Part shown: one piece after another, positions 8,873 through 18,327 of the stretch
Numbering within the stretch: position 1 is the first letter of the stretch
How the letters are laid out: each line of letters opens with the position of its first letter
NCBI GenBank assembly: GCA_003141895.1
Contig: PLNT01000011.1
Span: 109,112 to 173,111, forward strand
Length of the DNA: 64,000 nt
Origin: Bacteroidales bacterium
Lineage (GTDB): Bacteria; Bacteroidota; Bacteroidia; Bacteroidales; VadinHA17
Direction of reading: 5' to 3'
Translations under genes and position numbers: made by a program
Notes under the pieces: model-generated
Told to the model about the DNA's origin: nothing
What the model saw: only the letters and a program-made list of their open reading frames with translations
Databases searched by the model: none

Positions 8873-10216
8873 ATGAAAAAGGTAACCCTATCTGCTCTAA
8901 TATTGATAGTCCTGTTAACTGGTTGTCACTCTTCAAATAACGGAGAATTAACTGGCGTTCAAGGGCGGAAAAAGTTCTTTGAGCCGGAACCCTTTGAAAT
9001 GGCCTTTATTCCTGCCGGGAATTTTATGATGGGACCAAGTGATCAGGATGCCGTATGGGCAATGAACAGCATCTCCAAGTCCGTTACTGTTGATGCTTTC
9101 TGGATGGATCAGACCGAAATAACAAATAATAAATATCGTCAATTTGTATACTATGTACGTGATTCTATTCTAAGAACAAAATTAGGAAATGCCAGTATCA
9201 CTGACAGACAGTATTTTATGGTAGATAAGGATGGTAATGCCATTGAACCAAACGTTATTAACTGGGAAGAAAAAATAGATCCTGAAGAAGAAACTACCAA
9301 AGCCACAATCGAAGAAATGTATTACCCTCCTGAAGAGAGATTCAACGGGAAAAAACAGGTCGATGTAAGAAAACTTAATTATTCATATTTCTGGGTTGAT
9401 TTACAGCAGGCTGCAAAGTCGACTTACAAATATGACTATGCAAATAGTACGGGTAAATATGAAGGTAAGGTTACAAATAATGATGGTACCCGGACAGATG
9501 TTAAAGATCGTTCTTCGTTCATTAAACACAATATCATAAACGTATATCCTGACACTCTTTGCTGGATCCGTGATTTTACCTATTCATTCAACGACCCTCA
9601 GGCATCACTCTATTTCTGGCATCCTTCATTCGACGATTATCCTGTTGTCGGAGTATCCTGGGTCCAGGCTACTGCATTCAGTATCTGGAGAACAAACAAT
9701 ATGAATACCGCTCTGAGAAAAGACGGTGTTGCAGATGTTCATGAATACAGGCTTCCACTCGAAACCGAATGGGAATATGCCGCAAGAGGAGGTCTCGATC
9801 TTTCAATGTACCCATGGGGCGGGCCATACACACGTAATTATAAAGGATGCTTCCTTGCTAACTTCAAACCACTTCGTGGTAACTATATCGATGATGGAAA
9901 CGTATATGCAGGTAAAGTTGGCTCATATGAACCAAATGAATATGGACTATATGATATGGCAGGAAACGTTGCTGAATGGACCTGCTGTGCATACTCACCT
10001 TCAGCCTACATATTCCAGCATGATCTTCAGCCAAACTATGAATATAATGCTACTCCGCAGGATCCGCCTATTATGAAAAGAAAGGTTATCCGTGGCGGAT
10101 CATGGAAGGATATAGCCTATTTCCTGCAAACCAGTGCAAGAGATTATGAATATCAGGACTCTACTAAATCATATGTCGGTTTCCGTAATGTAAGATCTTA
10201 TATTGGTGTAAATTAA
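8873..10216 (+). CDS. gldK: Gliding motility / T9SS lipoprotein GldK (PorK)
   Basis: GldK/PorK is an outer membrane lipoprotein that forms, with GldN/PorN, the periplasmic ring of the type IX secretion system. The 447-residue protein has a lipoprotein signal with lipobox LLTGC (Cys18). The rest is a formylglycine-generating-enzyme-like (sulfatase-modifying factor) fold, with GVSWVQATAFSIWR, LPLETEWEYAARGG, YDMAGNVAEW and RGGSW. The family uses this fold structurally and is not known to make formylglycine. It is the first gene of gldKLMN, spaced 33 bases from gldL, and the operon order supports the assignment. Confidence 0.95.
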   Translation: MKKVTLSALILIVLLTGCHSSNNGELTGVQGRKKFFEPEPFEMAFIPAGNFMMGPSDQDAVWAMNSISKSVTVDAFWMDQTEITNNKYRQFVYYVRDSILRTKLGNASITDRQYFMVDKDGNAIEPNVINWEEKIDPEEETTKATIEEMYYPPEERFNGKKQVDVRKLNYSYFWVDLQQAAKSTYKYDYANSTGKYEGKVTNNDGTRTDVKDRSSFIKHNIINVYPDTLCWIRDFTYSFNDPQASLYFWHPSFDDYPVVGVSWVQATAFSIWRTNNMNTALRKDGVADVHEYRLPLETEWEYAARGGLDLSMYPWGGPYTRNYKGCFLANFKPLRGNYIDDGNVYAGKVGSYEPNEYGLYDMAGNVAEWTCCAYSPSAYIFQHDLQPNYEYNATPQDPPIMKRKVIRGGSWKDIAYFLQTSARDYEYQDSTKSYVGFRNVRSYIGVN

Positions 10217-10249
10217 ATAATTAGAACTAACCCTAAATAATCTCGTAAA

Positions 10250-11131
10250 ATGAGCCTAGCAGAATTAGTACAAAGCAGCGGGTGGAAAAACTTCATCGCC
10301 AAACTATATGGATTAGGTGCTTCCGTCGTTATTATTGGTGCACTGTTTAAAATACAGCACTGGCCATTGGCTGGAACCATGCTTACCATTGGTCTTCTGA
10401 CAGAAGCCATTATCTTTTTCTTTTCAGCATTTGAACCGCTGCATGAAGAAGTAGACTGGTCTCTGGTTTATCCTGAACTTGCAGGTATTCCGGAAGATGA
10501 AACACCGGAACTTGCGTCTCATGGTGGAAAATACCATGGCGGAGGAGTATCAGGCGGTATCGGCGGAGGAGCAGGATCAGTAGCTCTCGCTAAATTTGAT
10601 GAAATGCTTGAAAAAGCAGAAATCACTCCTGATCTGTTCCAAAAACTTGGAGTAGGAATGAAAAAACTCAGCGAAACAACTGCTAACATGAATTCAATGG
10701 GTGATGTTACTGCAGCTTCGTCTAAATATGTTAGTACGATTAACACTGCTAATGATTCACTCGGAAAACTTTCAGATTCCTACCAGTCAACCGCCAAATT
10801 AGTTAATGATTCAGGTTCTGTCTATAAAACAATGGCTGATCAATTATCAGTAATTGAAGTTGGCGGAAAATCATACCAGCAACAATTGGAATCGCTTAAC
10901 AAAAATCTTTCCGCTCTGAATACAGTATATGAACTACAGCGTAAAGGTGCAGATGACCATCTGAAAGAATCTGATACACTTTACAAAGGAATACAAGGGT
11001 TAATGAAAGACCTTACAGAGTCAGCCGGTGATACTAAAAAGTACCGCGAACAGATAACAAAGCTCAACGATAATCTTTCGGCATTGAACAATGTCTATGG
11101 AAATATGCTGGCAGCTATGAACGTTAAATAA
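10250..11131 (+). CDS. gldL: Gliding motility / T9SS inner membrane motor protein GldL
   Basis: GldL forms, with GldM, the proton-driven rotary motor that powers type IX secretion and gliding. The 293-residue protein has two N-terminal transmembrane helices (about residues 20-36 and 40-60). They contain the family sequence FKIQHWPLAGTML and two membrane or membrane-edge glutamates, Glu52 and Glu62. These have the same ten-residue spacing as the functional glutamates of Flavobacterium GldL. A glycine-rich linker (GGGVSGGIGGGAG) leads to a long coiled-coil-like cytoplasmic tail with repeated LSALN segments. It lies between gldK and gldM with short gaps. Confidence 0.96.
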   Translation: MSLAELVQSSGWKNFIAKLYGLGASVVIIGALFKIQHWPLAGTMLTIGLLTEAIIFFFSAFEPLHEEVDWSLVYPELAGIPEDETPELASHGGKYHGGGVSGGIGGGAGSVALAKFDEMLEKAEITPDLFQKLGVGMKKLSETTANMNSMGDVTAASSKYVSTINTANDSLGKLSDSYQSTAKLVNDSGSVYKTMADQLSVIEVGGKSYQQQLESLNKNLSALNTVYELQRKGADDHLKESDTLYKGIQGLMKDLTESAGDTKKYREQITKLNDNLSALNNVYGNMLAAMNVK

Positions 11132-11166
11132 CGTGGCTTTTTTTTCTAACTAAACCTACTAACCCA

Positions 11167-12765
11167 ATGGCTCACGAAAAGCTATCTCCACGGCAAAAGA
11201 TGATCGGTATGATGTACCTGGTACTTACCGCCATGCTTGCACTCAACGTATCAAAGGAGGCTGTGGAAGCATTCAAAAAAGTTGATAAGGGTCTTACTCA
11301 GACTATCGCAAACTACACCATTAAAAACGATGTCATTTATAAAGAATTCGACAGGGCCGCTGCAGAAAATGCTGCTAAGGCTGGAAAATATAAAACAGCC
11401 GCTTACCAGGTAAAAGAACGTGCTGATGAAGCATTTAACTTTATCCAGGGACTAAAGATCGAGATAATCAAGAAAGCTGAAAAAGACCCTGAAACTCCTG
11501 CAGTTAAAGGAAATGAAGTCATAATTGAAGAAGTAAAAAGGATTGATGACACCAATGTCCCATCTGAAATTCTTATCGGAGCAAACGAAAATGGAAAAGC
11601 TAATGACCTTAAAGCTCTGTTGAGCGAATATCGTCAGTTCCTTATTGGTCTTCTTGATGGTAAAAACCCGACTACTGAAGCAAACCTGAAATCCAGTCTT
11701 AATACTGATGACCAGAAAAATGCGGATGGTGAGAAAGAACGGTGGGAGAATTTTAACTTCCAGACATTACCACTTGTAGCAGTTATCTGTATTATGTCTG
11801 AAATGCAGTTGAATGTCAGAAATGCTGAAACAGAAGTACTTAATTACCTGTATTCTCAGATTGATGCATCATCTTTCAAATTCAATAAACTTAAAGCTAT
11901 CGTTATTCCAACTTCAAATTACGTAACTTTAGGAAGTGATTATGAGGCAAAAGTTTTTATTTCAGCTACCGATACAACTCAGATACCTCAGATAAACGTT
12001 GGTGGCTCATTGCTTCCGCTTGATGAGACGGGAAAAGGGATATATAAAGTCCATGCTTCTTCACTGGGTACTAAAAAATGGGGAGGTATCATCGCCCTGA
12101 AAGCACCTGATGGAACAGTTAAAAACTACGACTTTGATGAGCAATATGTTGTTGGCGAACCAAATGTTATTGTGTCACCAACTGCTATGAATGTTATGTA
12201 TATGGGTATTCCTAACCCTATCGACGTATCTGTACCTAGTGTAAGTCCTGATAAAATTCATATTAAAGTTGTAAATGGAACTTTTACTACAGAAAAAGTT
12301 AAAAACTCCAAACAGGAGTATTTTAAAGGAGCCTGGGCTGTTAAACCAAATGCTGTCGGACAGGATGTGCAGGTTATTGTTTCTGCAGATATAAATGGCA
12401 AACCTGTTCAATTTGCTCCTTATCCATTCAGGGTTAAATCTATACCTCCGCCTGTTGCAATTTTTGCAAATAAAAGCACCGGGAGCGTTCCAAGAGCTAC
12501 TGCTGCTGCACAACAGGGAGTCTTTGCAATTTTACCCGATTTCGATTTTGATCTTCAGTACCTGGTTACAGGTTTCACAGTTCTCTATTCTGATAAAGGA
12601 TCAGATTTTGAAGAAACAAGTACAAATAGTAATCTCACAACTAAACAGAAAGATCTTATCGGAAGGCTTACAAGAGGTAAAAATTTAATTATAAAAGATA
12701 TTAAAGCGTTAGGACCTGATGGCAAAACAAAAGAACTTCAGCCAATAATTTTAAAGATTGATTAA
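11167..12765 (+). CDS. gldM: Gliding motility / T9SS motor shaft protein GldM
   Basis: GldM spans the inner membrane and reaches through the periplasm to the GldK/N ring, transmitting the motor's rotation. The 532-residue protein starts MAHEKLSPRQKMIGMMYLVL, with Arg9 just ahead of the single transmembrane helix (about 12-35); this arginine is the conserved partner of the GldL glutamate. The remainder is a helical D1 region followed by beta-rich domains, with a typical VVGEPNVIVSPTAMNVMYMG segment mid-protein. Length and order match the family. Confidence 0.96.
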   Translation: MAHEKLSPRQKMIGMMYLVLTAMLALNVSKEAVEAFKKVDKGLTQTIANYTIKNDVIYKEFDRAAAENAAKAGKYKTAAYQVKERADEAFNFIQGLKIEIIKKAEKDPETPAVKGNEVIIEEVKRIDDTNVPSEILIGANENGKANDLKALLSEYRQFLIGLLDGKNPTTEANLKSSLNTDDQKNADGEKERWENFNFQTLPLVAVICIMSEMQLNVRNAETEVLNYLYSQIDASSFKFNKLKAIVIPTSNYVTLGSDYEAKVFISATDTTQIPQINVGGSLLPLDETGKGIYKVHASSLGTKKWGGIIALKAPDGTVKNYDFDEQYVVGEPNVIVSPTAMNVMYMGIPNPIDVSVPSVSPDKIHIKVVNGTFTTEKVKNSKQEYFKGAWAVKPNAVGQDVQVIVSADINGKPVQFAPYPFRVKSIPPPVAIFANKSTGSVPRATAAAQQGVFAILPDFDFDLQYLVTGFTVLYSDKGSDFEETSTNSNLTTKQKDLIGRLTRGKNLIIKDIKALGPDGKTKELQPIILKID

Positions 12766-12786
12766 TATCAAAAATATATAACCGTC

Positions 12787-13611
12787 ATGATTAGAAAAAT
12801 CCTTTTTGGAATTATAGCCCTATCCCTTTCCGGTATAATAAATGCCCAGAGTTTCGGGGATATATACCAGAAATCTATAAAGGATGCAAAAAAGATAGAA
12901 TACCCCTATCTGCGCGAAGCCGATGTTGTATGGGCAAAATACTATTATCGTATGGTAGATTTAAGGGAAAAAGTCAATCAGCCTTTATATTATCCAACTG
13001 AGGCTACATTCGACGGCAGGAAGAGTTTCATAAATATCCTGCTTGAGGAGATCAAAGCAGGCAGACTTACAGCTTATGATCCTCTTCGAACTACTGTTGC
13101 TACTACCTACAGCGATATAGAAGTCAAGATGGGAGCTATCACCAAAACCGAATCAATAACAATTAATGCCGCAGGTGGAACAAGAGATACTACAATAAAG
13201 CAGGATGCAAAACCTGAAGAGGTTAAACAACTTCTTTTATATGAAGAGTGGTATTTTGATAAGAAACTTTCTGCACTTGAAGTGAGAATAATCGCTATTG
13301 AACCTTATTACATGGCATTTGATGAACAGGCCGGAAGAGTATTGAAAAAGCCTCTATTCTGGATTAAATATGATGATGTTAGAGATGTACTGGCAAAACA
13401 GGAAGTTTATATGACTAATAATGATGCTCAGAGAATTTCATTTGATGATCTGTTTATGCAGCGAAGATTTAATGGTGTAATTTACGGAGAATCCAACGTA
13501 TATAATGACAGGACGATCAACCAGTATGAAATAGGAAAAGCTACTCTCTTTGAAGCCGAACGTATTAAAACCGAGTTATTCGACTTTGAACACGACCTTT
13601 GGGAGTATTAA
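12787..13611 (+). CDS. gldN: Gliding motility / T9SS ring protein GldN (PorN)
   Basis: GldN is a periplasmic partner of the lipoprotein GldK in the T9SS ring. The 274-residue protein has a signal peptide ending near ...SGIINAQS. Family-typical segments include [12 protein letters not shown]-like text ([15 protein letters not shown]), [16 protein letters not shown] and [19 protein letters not shown]. It is the last gene of gldKLMN and is followed 17 bases later by a strong intrinsic terminator. Confidence 0.95.
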   Translation: MIRKILFGIIALSLSGIINAQSFGDIYQKSIKDAKKIEYPYLREADVVWAKYYYRMVDLREKVNQPLYYPTEATFDGRKSFINILLEEIKAGRLTAYDPLRTTVATTYSDIEVKMGAITKTESITINAAGGTRDTTIKQDAKPEEVKQLLLYEEWYFDKKLSALEVRIIAIEPYYMAFDEQAGRVLKKPLFWIKYDDVRDVLAKQEVYMTNNDAQRISFDDLFMQRRFNGVIYGESNVYNDRTINQYEIGKATLFEAERIKTELFDFEHDLWEY

Positions 13612-13627
13612 AATATATTCAGGTAAT

Positions 13628-13660
13628 AAAGAGGCTGTCAGAATCTGGCAGCCTCTTTTT
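13628..13660 (+). terminator. Intrinsic terminator of the gldKLMN operon
   Basis: AAGAGGCTGTCAG pairs with CTGGCAGCCTCTT (one G-U wobble) around a three-base loop, followed by a T-run. It sits 17 bases after the gldN stop. Confidence 0.9.
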
Positions 13661-13699
13661 ATTTGGGGATCCCTCGCTGACAAAGGGGAGGACGCGATT

Positions 13700-14785
13700 C
13701 TATAGATATTTTTCTTTAGTCGAGTTTTTTACATCCTCAAGGTACTGCTTTATATTCTGCTCTTCCTCCTTTTTAACAATCAGAAGAACATTATCCGAAT
13801 CAACAACAATGTAATCCTTGAGACCCTGTATAACAGCTATTTTACCAGGTGCTATATTAAACAGGTTACCATGATTCCCATACGAAAACACATCTCCACT
13901 TATTACTGAATTCTTGTTTCTATCAACTGCAGAATGCTCGTATAGCGAACTCCATGTTCCAAGATCAGACCATCCTATATCGGTACCCATGACGTATACA
14001 TTATCTGCCTTTTCCATGATTCCATAGTCAATTGAGATATTTCTGCATTCAGCGTAGGTTTTTCCGATAAAACTCTTTTCCTGTTTGGTCCCGAATAATT
14101 CACGGCCTTCGTCAAATACATTGTACATGTCTGGCATATGCTTCTCAATTGCATTAAGTATGGCCTTAATATTCCATATAAAAATTCCGGAGTTCCAGTA
14201 AAAATCGCCGCTTTCAAGAAAGACTTTTGCCAGATCAATGTCGGGCTTCTCAGTGAAAGTTTTAACCTTCAGCAGATTATTAAACCCTTTAACTGGCTTT
14301 TTCTGATCAGCCTGTATATAGCCATACCCGGTTTCTGGTCTGTCGGGTTTAATACCGAGCGTGATCAGAGCATCATTCTTTTCAGCAAAATCGTAACAGC
14401 GTTGAATAACCTCGCTGAATACTTCTTCTTTCACAATCAGATGATCGGCAGGTGTAACAGTAATTAAAGCGTCAGGGTTCTCTTTCAGAATTCTGAACGT
14501 CCCATAAGCCAGACATGGTGCAGTATTCCTGCGGAATGGTTCAATGAGAACACGTGAGGGATCAATTTTTAATTGTTCAATCACGAGATTCTTATGATCG
14601 GCATTTGTAACTACAAAAATATTTTCTTCAGGACAACTTTTTTTAAATCGCCTGTATGTCTGCTGAATCAATGTTTCTCCTATTCCCACAATATCAAGAA
14701 ATTGTTTAGGTTTCTCACGGCGGCTCAGAGGCCAAAAACGGCTTCCAACTCCACCCGCCATTATAATAACATACCTATTATCCAT
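13700..14785 (-). CDS. manC: Mannose-1-phosphate guanylyltransferase
   Basis: Makes GDP-mannose from mannose-1-phosphate and GTP, feeding surface polysaccharide synthesis. The 361-residue protein has the nucleotidyltransferase signature IIMAGGVGSRFWPLSRREKPKQFL at its start, TPADHLI mid-domain, TFTEKPD and the GTDIGWSDLGTW motif near residue 270. It is the short single-domain type without the C-terminal phosphomannose isomerase domain of longer AlgA-like proteins. A perfect -7 element lies 30 bases upstream. It is convergent with gldN across the terminator and has no obvious partner gene here. Confidence 0.92.
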   Translation of the reverse strand: MDNRYVIIMAGGVGSRFWPLSRREKPKQFLDIVGIGETLIQQTYRRFKKSCPEENIFVVTNADHKNLVIEQLKIDPSRVLIEPFRRNTAPCLAYGTFRILKENPDALITVTPADHLIVKEEVFSEVIQRCYDFAEKNDALITLGIKPDRPETGYGYIQADQKKPVKGFNNLLKVKTFTEKPDIDLAKVFLESGDFYWNSGIFIWNIKAILNAIEKHMPDMYNVFDEGRELFGTKQEKSFIGKTYAECRNISIDYGIMEKADNVYVMGTDIGWSDLGTWSSLYEHSAVDRNKNSVISGDVFSYGNHGNLFNIAPGKIAVIQGLKDYIVVDSDNVLLIVKKEEEQNIKQYLEDVKNSTKEKYL

Positions 14786-14814
14786 AAGAAATATTTATTA
14801 TAGCATTTAAAATG

Positions 14815-14822
14815 CAAATATA
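14815..14822 (-). promoter_or_regulatory. Predicted -7 element of manC
   Basis: TATATTTG on the - strand, 29 bases upstream of the manC start codon. Confidence 0.5.
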
Positions 14823-14881
14823 TAATTTATTATGCAGACAGGATTCAAAAACCTTATTAACGAAATTACAGGAAATATTAG

Positions 14882-14889
14882 TAATTTTG
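14882..14889 (+). promoter_or_regulatory. Predicted -7 element of mlaE-mlaF
   Basis: TAATTTTG lies 19 bases upstream of the mlaE-like ATG and fits TAnnTTTG. Confidence 0.5.
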
Positions 14890-14908
14890 ATTCGCTAAAT
14901 ATTAAATA

Positions 14909-15652
14909 ATGATCAAGTTCCTTACACAATTCGGGCGTTACTTCCTGCTCCTGAAAAAGGTATTTTCCAAACCCGAAAAACCATCCATTTACTATAAACA
15001 GACAGTCCGCGAGCTTATATTTCTGGGAGTAAATTCAATAGGGATTATCGCTATAATCTCTTTCTTTATGGGTGCGGTCATAACACTTCAGACTGCATAT
15101 AATACGGAAAATCCGATTTATCCCAAGTATCTTATCGGCCTTGGCTGCCGCGATTCAATGATCCTTGAGTTTTCGTCCACTATTGCCGCTCTCATACTCG
15201 CGGGTAAAGTCGGTTCAAGTATCGCATCTGAAATTGGAACGATGAGAGTTACAGAGCAAATAGACGCCCTTGAGATCATGGGAGTCAATTCTGCCTCATT
15301 CCTTATACTCCCTAAAATGATTGCAACACTGCTCTTTAATCCTTTTCTTACTATAATTGCTATAATCGTCGGTATTTTCGGAGGGTGGATAGCAGGAACA
15401 TTCTCAGGAGTTTTGACATCAGAGAATTTTATTTATGGAATTCAATACGAATTCATCCCCTATTATATTGTATACTCATTGATAAAAACGGTATTTTTTG
15501 CCTTTATAATAACCAGTGTCTCTTCTTTTCAGGGATATTTCGTAGAAGGTGGTTCACTTGAGGTCGGCAGGGCAAGCACAAAAGCCGTTGTCTACAGCAG
15601 TGTATTAATATTACTCTTCAATGTTATTTTGACTCAACTTCTCCTCTCATGA
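14909..15652 (+). CDS. mlaE: MlaE-family ABC transporter permease
   Basis: The inner-membrane permease of an Mla-type phospholipid transport complex, which maintains outer membrane lipid asymmetry. The 247-residue protein is hydrophobic with about five or six membrane segments. It carries the family core FFMGAVITLQTAY, SSTIAALILAGKVGSSIASEIGTMRVTEQIDALEIMG and GSLEVGRASTKAVV. The downstream ATPase gene overlaps by four bases (ATGA), indicating translational coupling. No mlaD-type substrate-binding gene is next to the pair. Confidence 0.92.
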   Translation: MIKFLTQFGRYFLLLKKVFSKPEKPSIYYKQTVRELIFLGVNSIGIIAIISFFMGAVITLQTAYNTENPIYPKYLIGLGCRDSMILEFSSTIAALILAGKVGSSIASEIGTMRVTEQIDALEIMGVNSASFLILPKMIATLLFNPFLTIIAIIVGIFGGWIAGTFSGVLTSENFIYGIQYEFIPYYIVYSLIKTVFFAFIITSVSSFQGYFVEGGSLEVGRASTKAVVYSSVLILLFNVILTQLLLS

Positions 15653-16401
15653 TAAAAGTTGTAAACCTGTGTAAATCTTTCAATGGTAAGACTGTTCTGG
15701 ATAACATTTCGGTGACATTTGAACCAGGTAAAACAAACCTTATTATTGGCAGAAGTGGGTCGGGCAAAACAGTACTTTTAAAATCAATAGTAGGCCTTCA
15801 TGAAATCGATAGCGGAGAAGTCTGGTACGAGAACACACTATTTAACAAACTGGATTTTGCGGGAAAGAAAAAAATAAGATCAGAGATGGGCATGCTGTTT
15901 CAGGGAAGTGCTCTCTTTGATTCACTGACTGTTGAGCAGAATGTCAGATTTCCACTTGACATGTTTACAGACAACAGCTCGGAAGAGAAAATTGAACGAG
16001 TAAATTTTTGTCTCAACAGAGTCGACATTAAAAATTCTAACAATTTATTCCCCTCTGAACTATCTGGTGGAATGAAGAAAAGAGTGGCAATTGCACGTGC
16101 AATCTCCCTGAATCCGAAATATTTGTTTTGCGATGAACCAAATTCCGGACTCGATCCTATAACCGCTATTCTTATTGATGCACTGATCAAGGAGCTTACT
16201 GTAGAATATTCAATGACTACTATTGTAAATACTCACGATATGAATTCCGTTATGGAAATCGGAGAAAAAATAGTATTTATAAGTGAGGGGGTTAAATGCT
16301 GGGAAGGTAATAAAAATGATATACTCAATTCTGATTGCAATACCCTTAATGATTTTGTTTTTGCAAATTCACTTGCAAAAAAGCTCAGGGCGACTAAATA
16401 A
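15649..16401 (+). CDS. mlaF: MlaF-family ABC transporter ATP-binding protein
   Basis: ATPase partner of the MlaE-like permease. The 250-residue protein has Walker A GRSGSGKTVLL (about residue 34), a Q-loop MLFQGSALFDSL, the signature LSGGMKKRVAIARAI, Walker B LFCDEPNSGLDP and an H-loop NTHDMNS. SGGMKKR is typical of the MlaF branch. The start overlaps the mlaE stop. It ends directly against the convergent DUF4834 gene, with no bases between the two stop codons. Confidence 0.93.
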   Translation: MIKVVNLCKSFNGKTVLDNISVTFEPGKTNLIIGRSGSGKTVLLKSIVGLHEIDSGEVWYENTLFNKLDFAGKKKIRSEMGMLFQGSALFDSLTVEQNVRFPLDMFTDNSSEEKIERVNFCLNRVDIKNSNNLFPSELSGGMKKRVAIARAISLNPKYLFCDEPNSGLDPITAILIDALIKELTVEYSMTTIVNTHDMNSVMEIGEKIVFISEGVKCWEGNKNDILNSDCNTLNDFVFANSLAKKLRATK

Positions 16402-16602
16402 TTACACAGATTTATCTTTTTTAATCTCCTCGTAATCAATGTACTCGCCTATTTTTTTTGAAACTTTTTTAGAGGGTACTTTATCTTTCCCCCCCTGCTG
16501 GCGTATATCTGCCGAAGGCTGATCTTCTTTGCCAAACCTTACAAAAGATCTGACAATCAGATACCCGATAATGCATATTAAAAAATATCGAATCAGAATC
16601 AT
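16402..16602 (-). CDS. DUF4834 family small membrane protein
   Basis: A 66-residue protein with one N-terminal hydrophobic segment (MILIRYFLICIIGYLIVRSFV) and a charged tail ending in GEYIDYEEIKKDKS. That tail resembles the GEYVDYEE ending that I associate with the Bacteroidota family DUF4834. Function is unknown. It converges exactly with mlaF and has a MITE-like element directly upstream. Confidence 0.7.
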   Translation of the reverse strand: MILIRYFLICIIGYLIVRSFVRFGKEDQPSADIRQQGGKDKVPSKKVSKKIGEYIDYEEIKKDKSV

Positions 16603-16617
16603 ACTGATATTTCTTTG

Positions 16618-16823
16618 TGAAATTTCGAAGTCACACTTTTAGTAACAAATTCAGCCTTTTTTTGTTATGGTTACCCCCTTTCATTTTCCCCCAAGGGGGA
16701 AAAGTTTAGCTACACCTTCCCCCTTGGGGGAAGTCCCGATGGCTATCGGGAGGGAAGGGGGTCTTAGACTGTAAAAAATCTATATCATTAAAACTAATGT
16801 AACTATAATTTTGAAGAATTTCA
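16618..16823. mobile_element. MITE-like element, copy 1 (degenerate left end)
   Basis: The core has the nested palindromes tttcccccaagggggaaa, cttcccccttgggggaag and cccgatggctatcggg. It matches the copy at 45624-45781 base for base over long stretches. The right end (tgtaactataattttgaag...) matches the right terminal repeat of the 55-kb copy. The left end is poorly preserved, so the left coordinate is approximate. Confidence 0.6.
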
Positions 16824-16836
16824 GGAGCATGGTTGT

Positions 16837-18309
16837 CTATTCAACTAAAATCATTGGTTTGTCTTTTTTCTCTTTTAGCTTATTCCCAAATACAAGATTC
16901 ATCCCTAGTCGCATATTAAAAGTATTCCAGTTTGCAGGCAGTACAACAGTACTGTTTTTGTTTTTTAACTTATCCCACATTACCGGAATCCTGTCACTCA
17001 CAAAATAAAACTGAGCGACTCCTGCACGGAAAGCCAGAGCTGCTCCAAGATTGTCATACTGGTGATTCGCAGCTGTATATCCGATACTGGCAGACAATGC
17101 ATTGCTCAGATTTATATTCGCCGATAGTGTAATTGCTTCACGTAACTGCTTTGATATTATCCTGCTGTATGACAAAAAACCTAAGGAGAACTTGCTTGTA
17201 ATATTGTAACTTCCGCCTAATGAAATACCAAATGGCAGAAATGTTGTAAAGGCTGTCTTTGATTTGGTAAGAACGAATGCATTTTTAAGTGAATCGATCA
17301 TATTCTGACTTATCTCATCAATAGTTTTAGTTCCATTGAAGAAATCGACCAAATCCAGACCATCAAAAGTAAACTGATTATCTGTACTTAACCTTGTAAC
17401 ATCTTTTTTCCACCTTATAAATCCCAGGTCAGTGATAGCGGCCGAAAGAACTATCTTGTCAGTAAGGTCATATGTTGCACCAATGTCAAGACCAAGTCCA
17501 TTGTTCCCCTTCCCTGAAATAAAATCGCGTACTCCGCTAGATGTTTTAAAACGACTGTCATCAAAAACAACACTATCTATATTGTGTTTTGAATCCATAT
17601 AAACATTTACCGGACCGCTTACATTAATATCGAGGTTAGCGTCTAAGACATGTGAATAATCATTATTTACAATGATCCCTAAGGATGTGTTATTTATTGA
17701 AGCCGATGCTATTCCGAATAGTAATTTCCCTTTTATTCCGACTCTGAGCCTGTCAGTAATATTTCGTGAATAGCCCAGTCCGAATTCACGATAATATTTC
17801 ATATCGGTCCGTAATGAAGAAAGATCGATCTTGCTTCCTGCAAATACTTCATTACCTTTAAGTGCCAGTTTAAAAAGATCTCCGGGCAAAACAATATTCC
17901 CATCGAATCTGTCATTTATATCAAGAAACACATAACCATCTTTACCAACTGAAAAACCGATTCCCAGGAGCTGAATGGTTAATTCAGATTCCATGAAATT
18001 CCTGTTCTTTATTTTAGCCAGAAATTTATCAACGTTATAATTGGGATTAAGAAAGGATATTATGGAGTCTTTTGGCTGGCCCTTTATGAAAACATCTGAG
18101 AAGTTTACAAAATTATTATTAGTATTAAGATCGATGCCCGATAATACAGGTAAGCCAATATAAACTGAATTAGATGGCCTCAGAGCAGGATTCATCAGAT
18201 GATTCTGTGGAAGATTCATATAGTACATTAACTGGCTGTTCTGAGCCGATGCACCGGTAATATTTATTACCAGGATTAATGTGAGTATATATTTTATTTT
18301 CCCGATCAT
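16837..18309 (-). CDS. DUF5723 family outer membrane beta-barrel protein
   Basis: A 490-residue predicted outer membrane protein of unknown function. It has a signal peptide ending ...ITGASAQ, then NSQLMYYMNLPQNHLMNPALRPSN, a motif I associate with DUF5723. Many short amphipathic strands follow, such as GLGYSRNITDRLRVGIKGKLLFG. PorV/FadL-like barrel topology is inferred from the strand pattern only. It is the last gene of a three-gene - strand unit, 18 bases after the lipoprotein gene. Confidence 0.75.
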   Translation of the reverse strand: MIGKIKYILTLILVINITGASAQNSQLMYYMNLPQNHLMNPALRPSNSVYIGLPVLSGIDLNTNNNFVNFSDVFIKGQPKDSIISFLNPNYNVDKFLAKIKNRNFMESELTIQLLGIGFSVGKDGYVFLDINDRFDGNIVLPGDLFKLALKGNEVFAGSKIDLSSLRTDMKYYREFGLGYSRNITDRLRVGIKGKLLFGIASASINNTSLGIIVNNDYSHVLDANLDINVSGPVNVYMDSKHNIDSVVFDDSRFKTSSGVRDFISGKGNNGLGLDIGATYDLTDKIVLSAAITDLGFIRWKKDVTRLSTDNQFTFDGLDLVDFFNGTKTIDEISQNMIDSLKNAFVLTKSKTAFTTFLPFGISLGGSYNITSKFSLGFLSYSRIISKQLREAITLSANINLSNALSASIGYTAANHQYDNLGAALAFRAGVAQFYFVSDRIPVMWDKLKNKNSTVVLPANWNTFNMRLGMNLVFGNKLKEKKDKPMILVE

Positions 18310-18327
18310 ATACTAATTTAAAATTTT

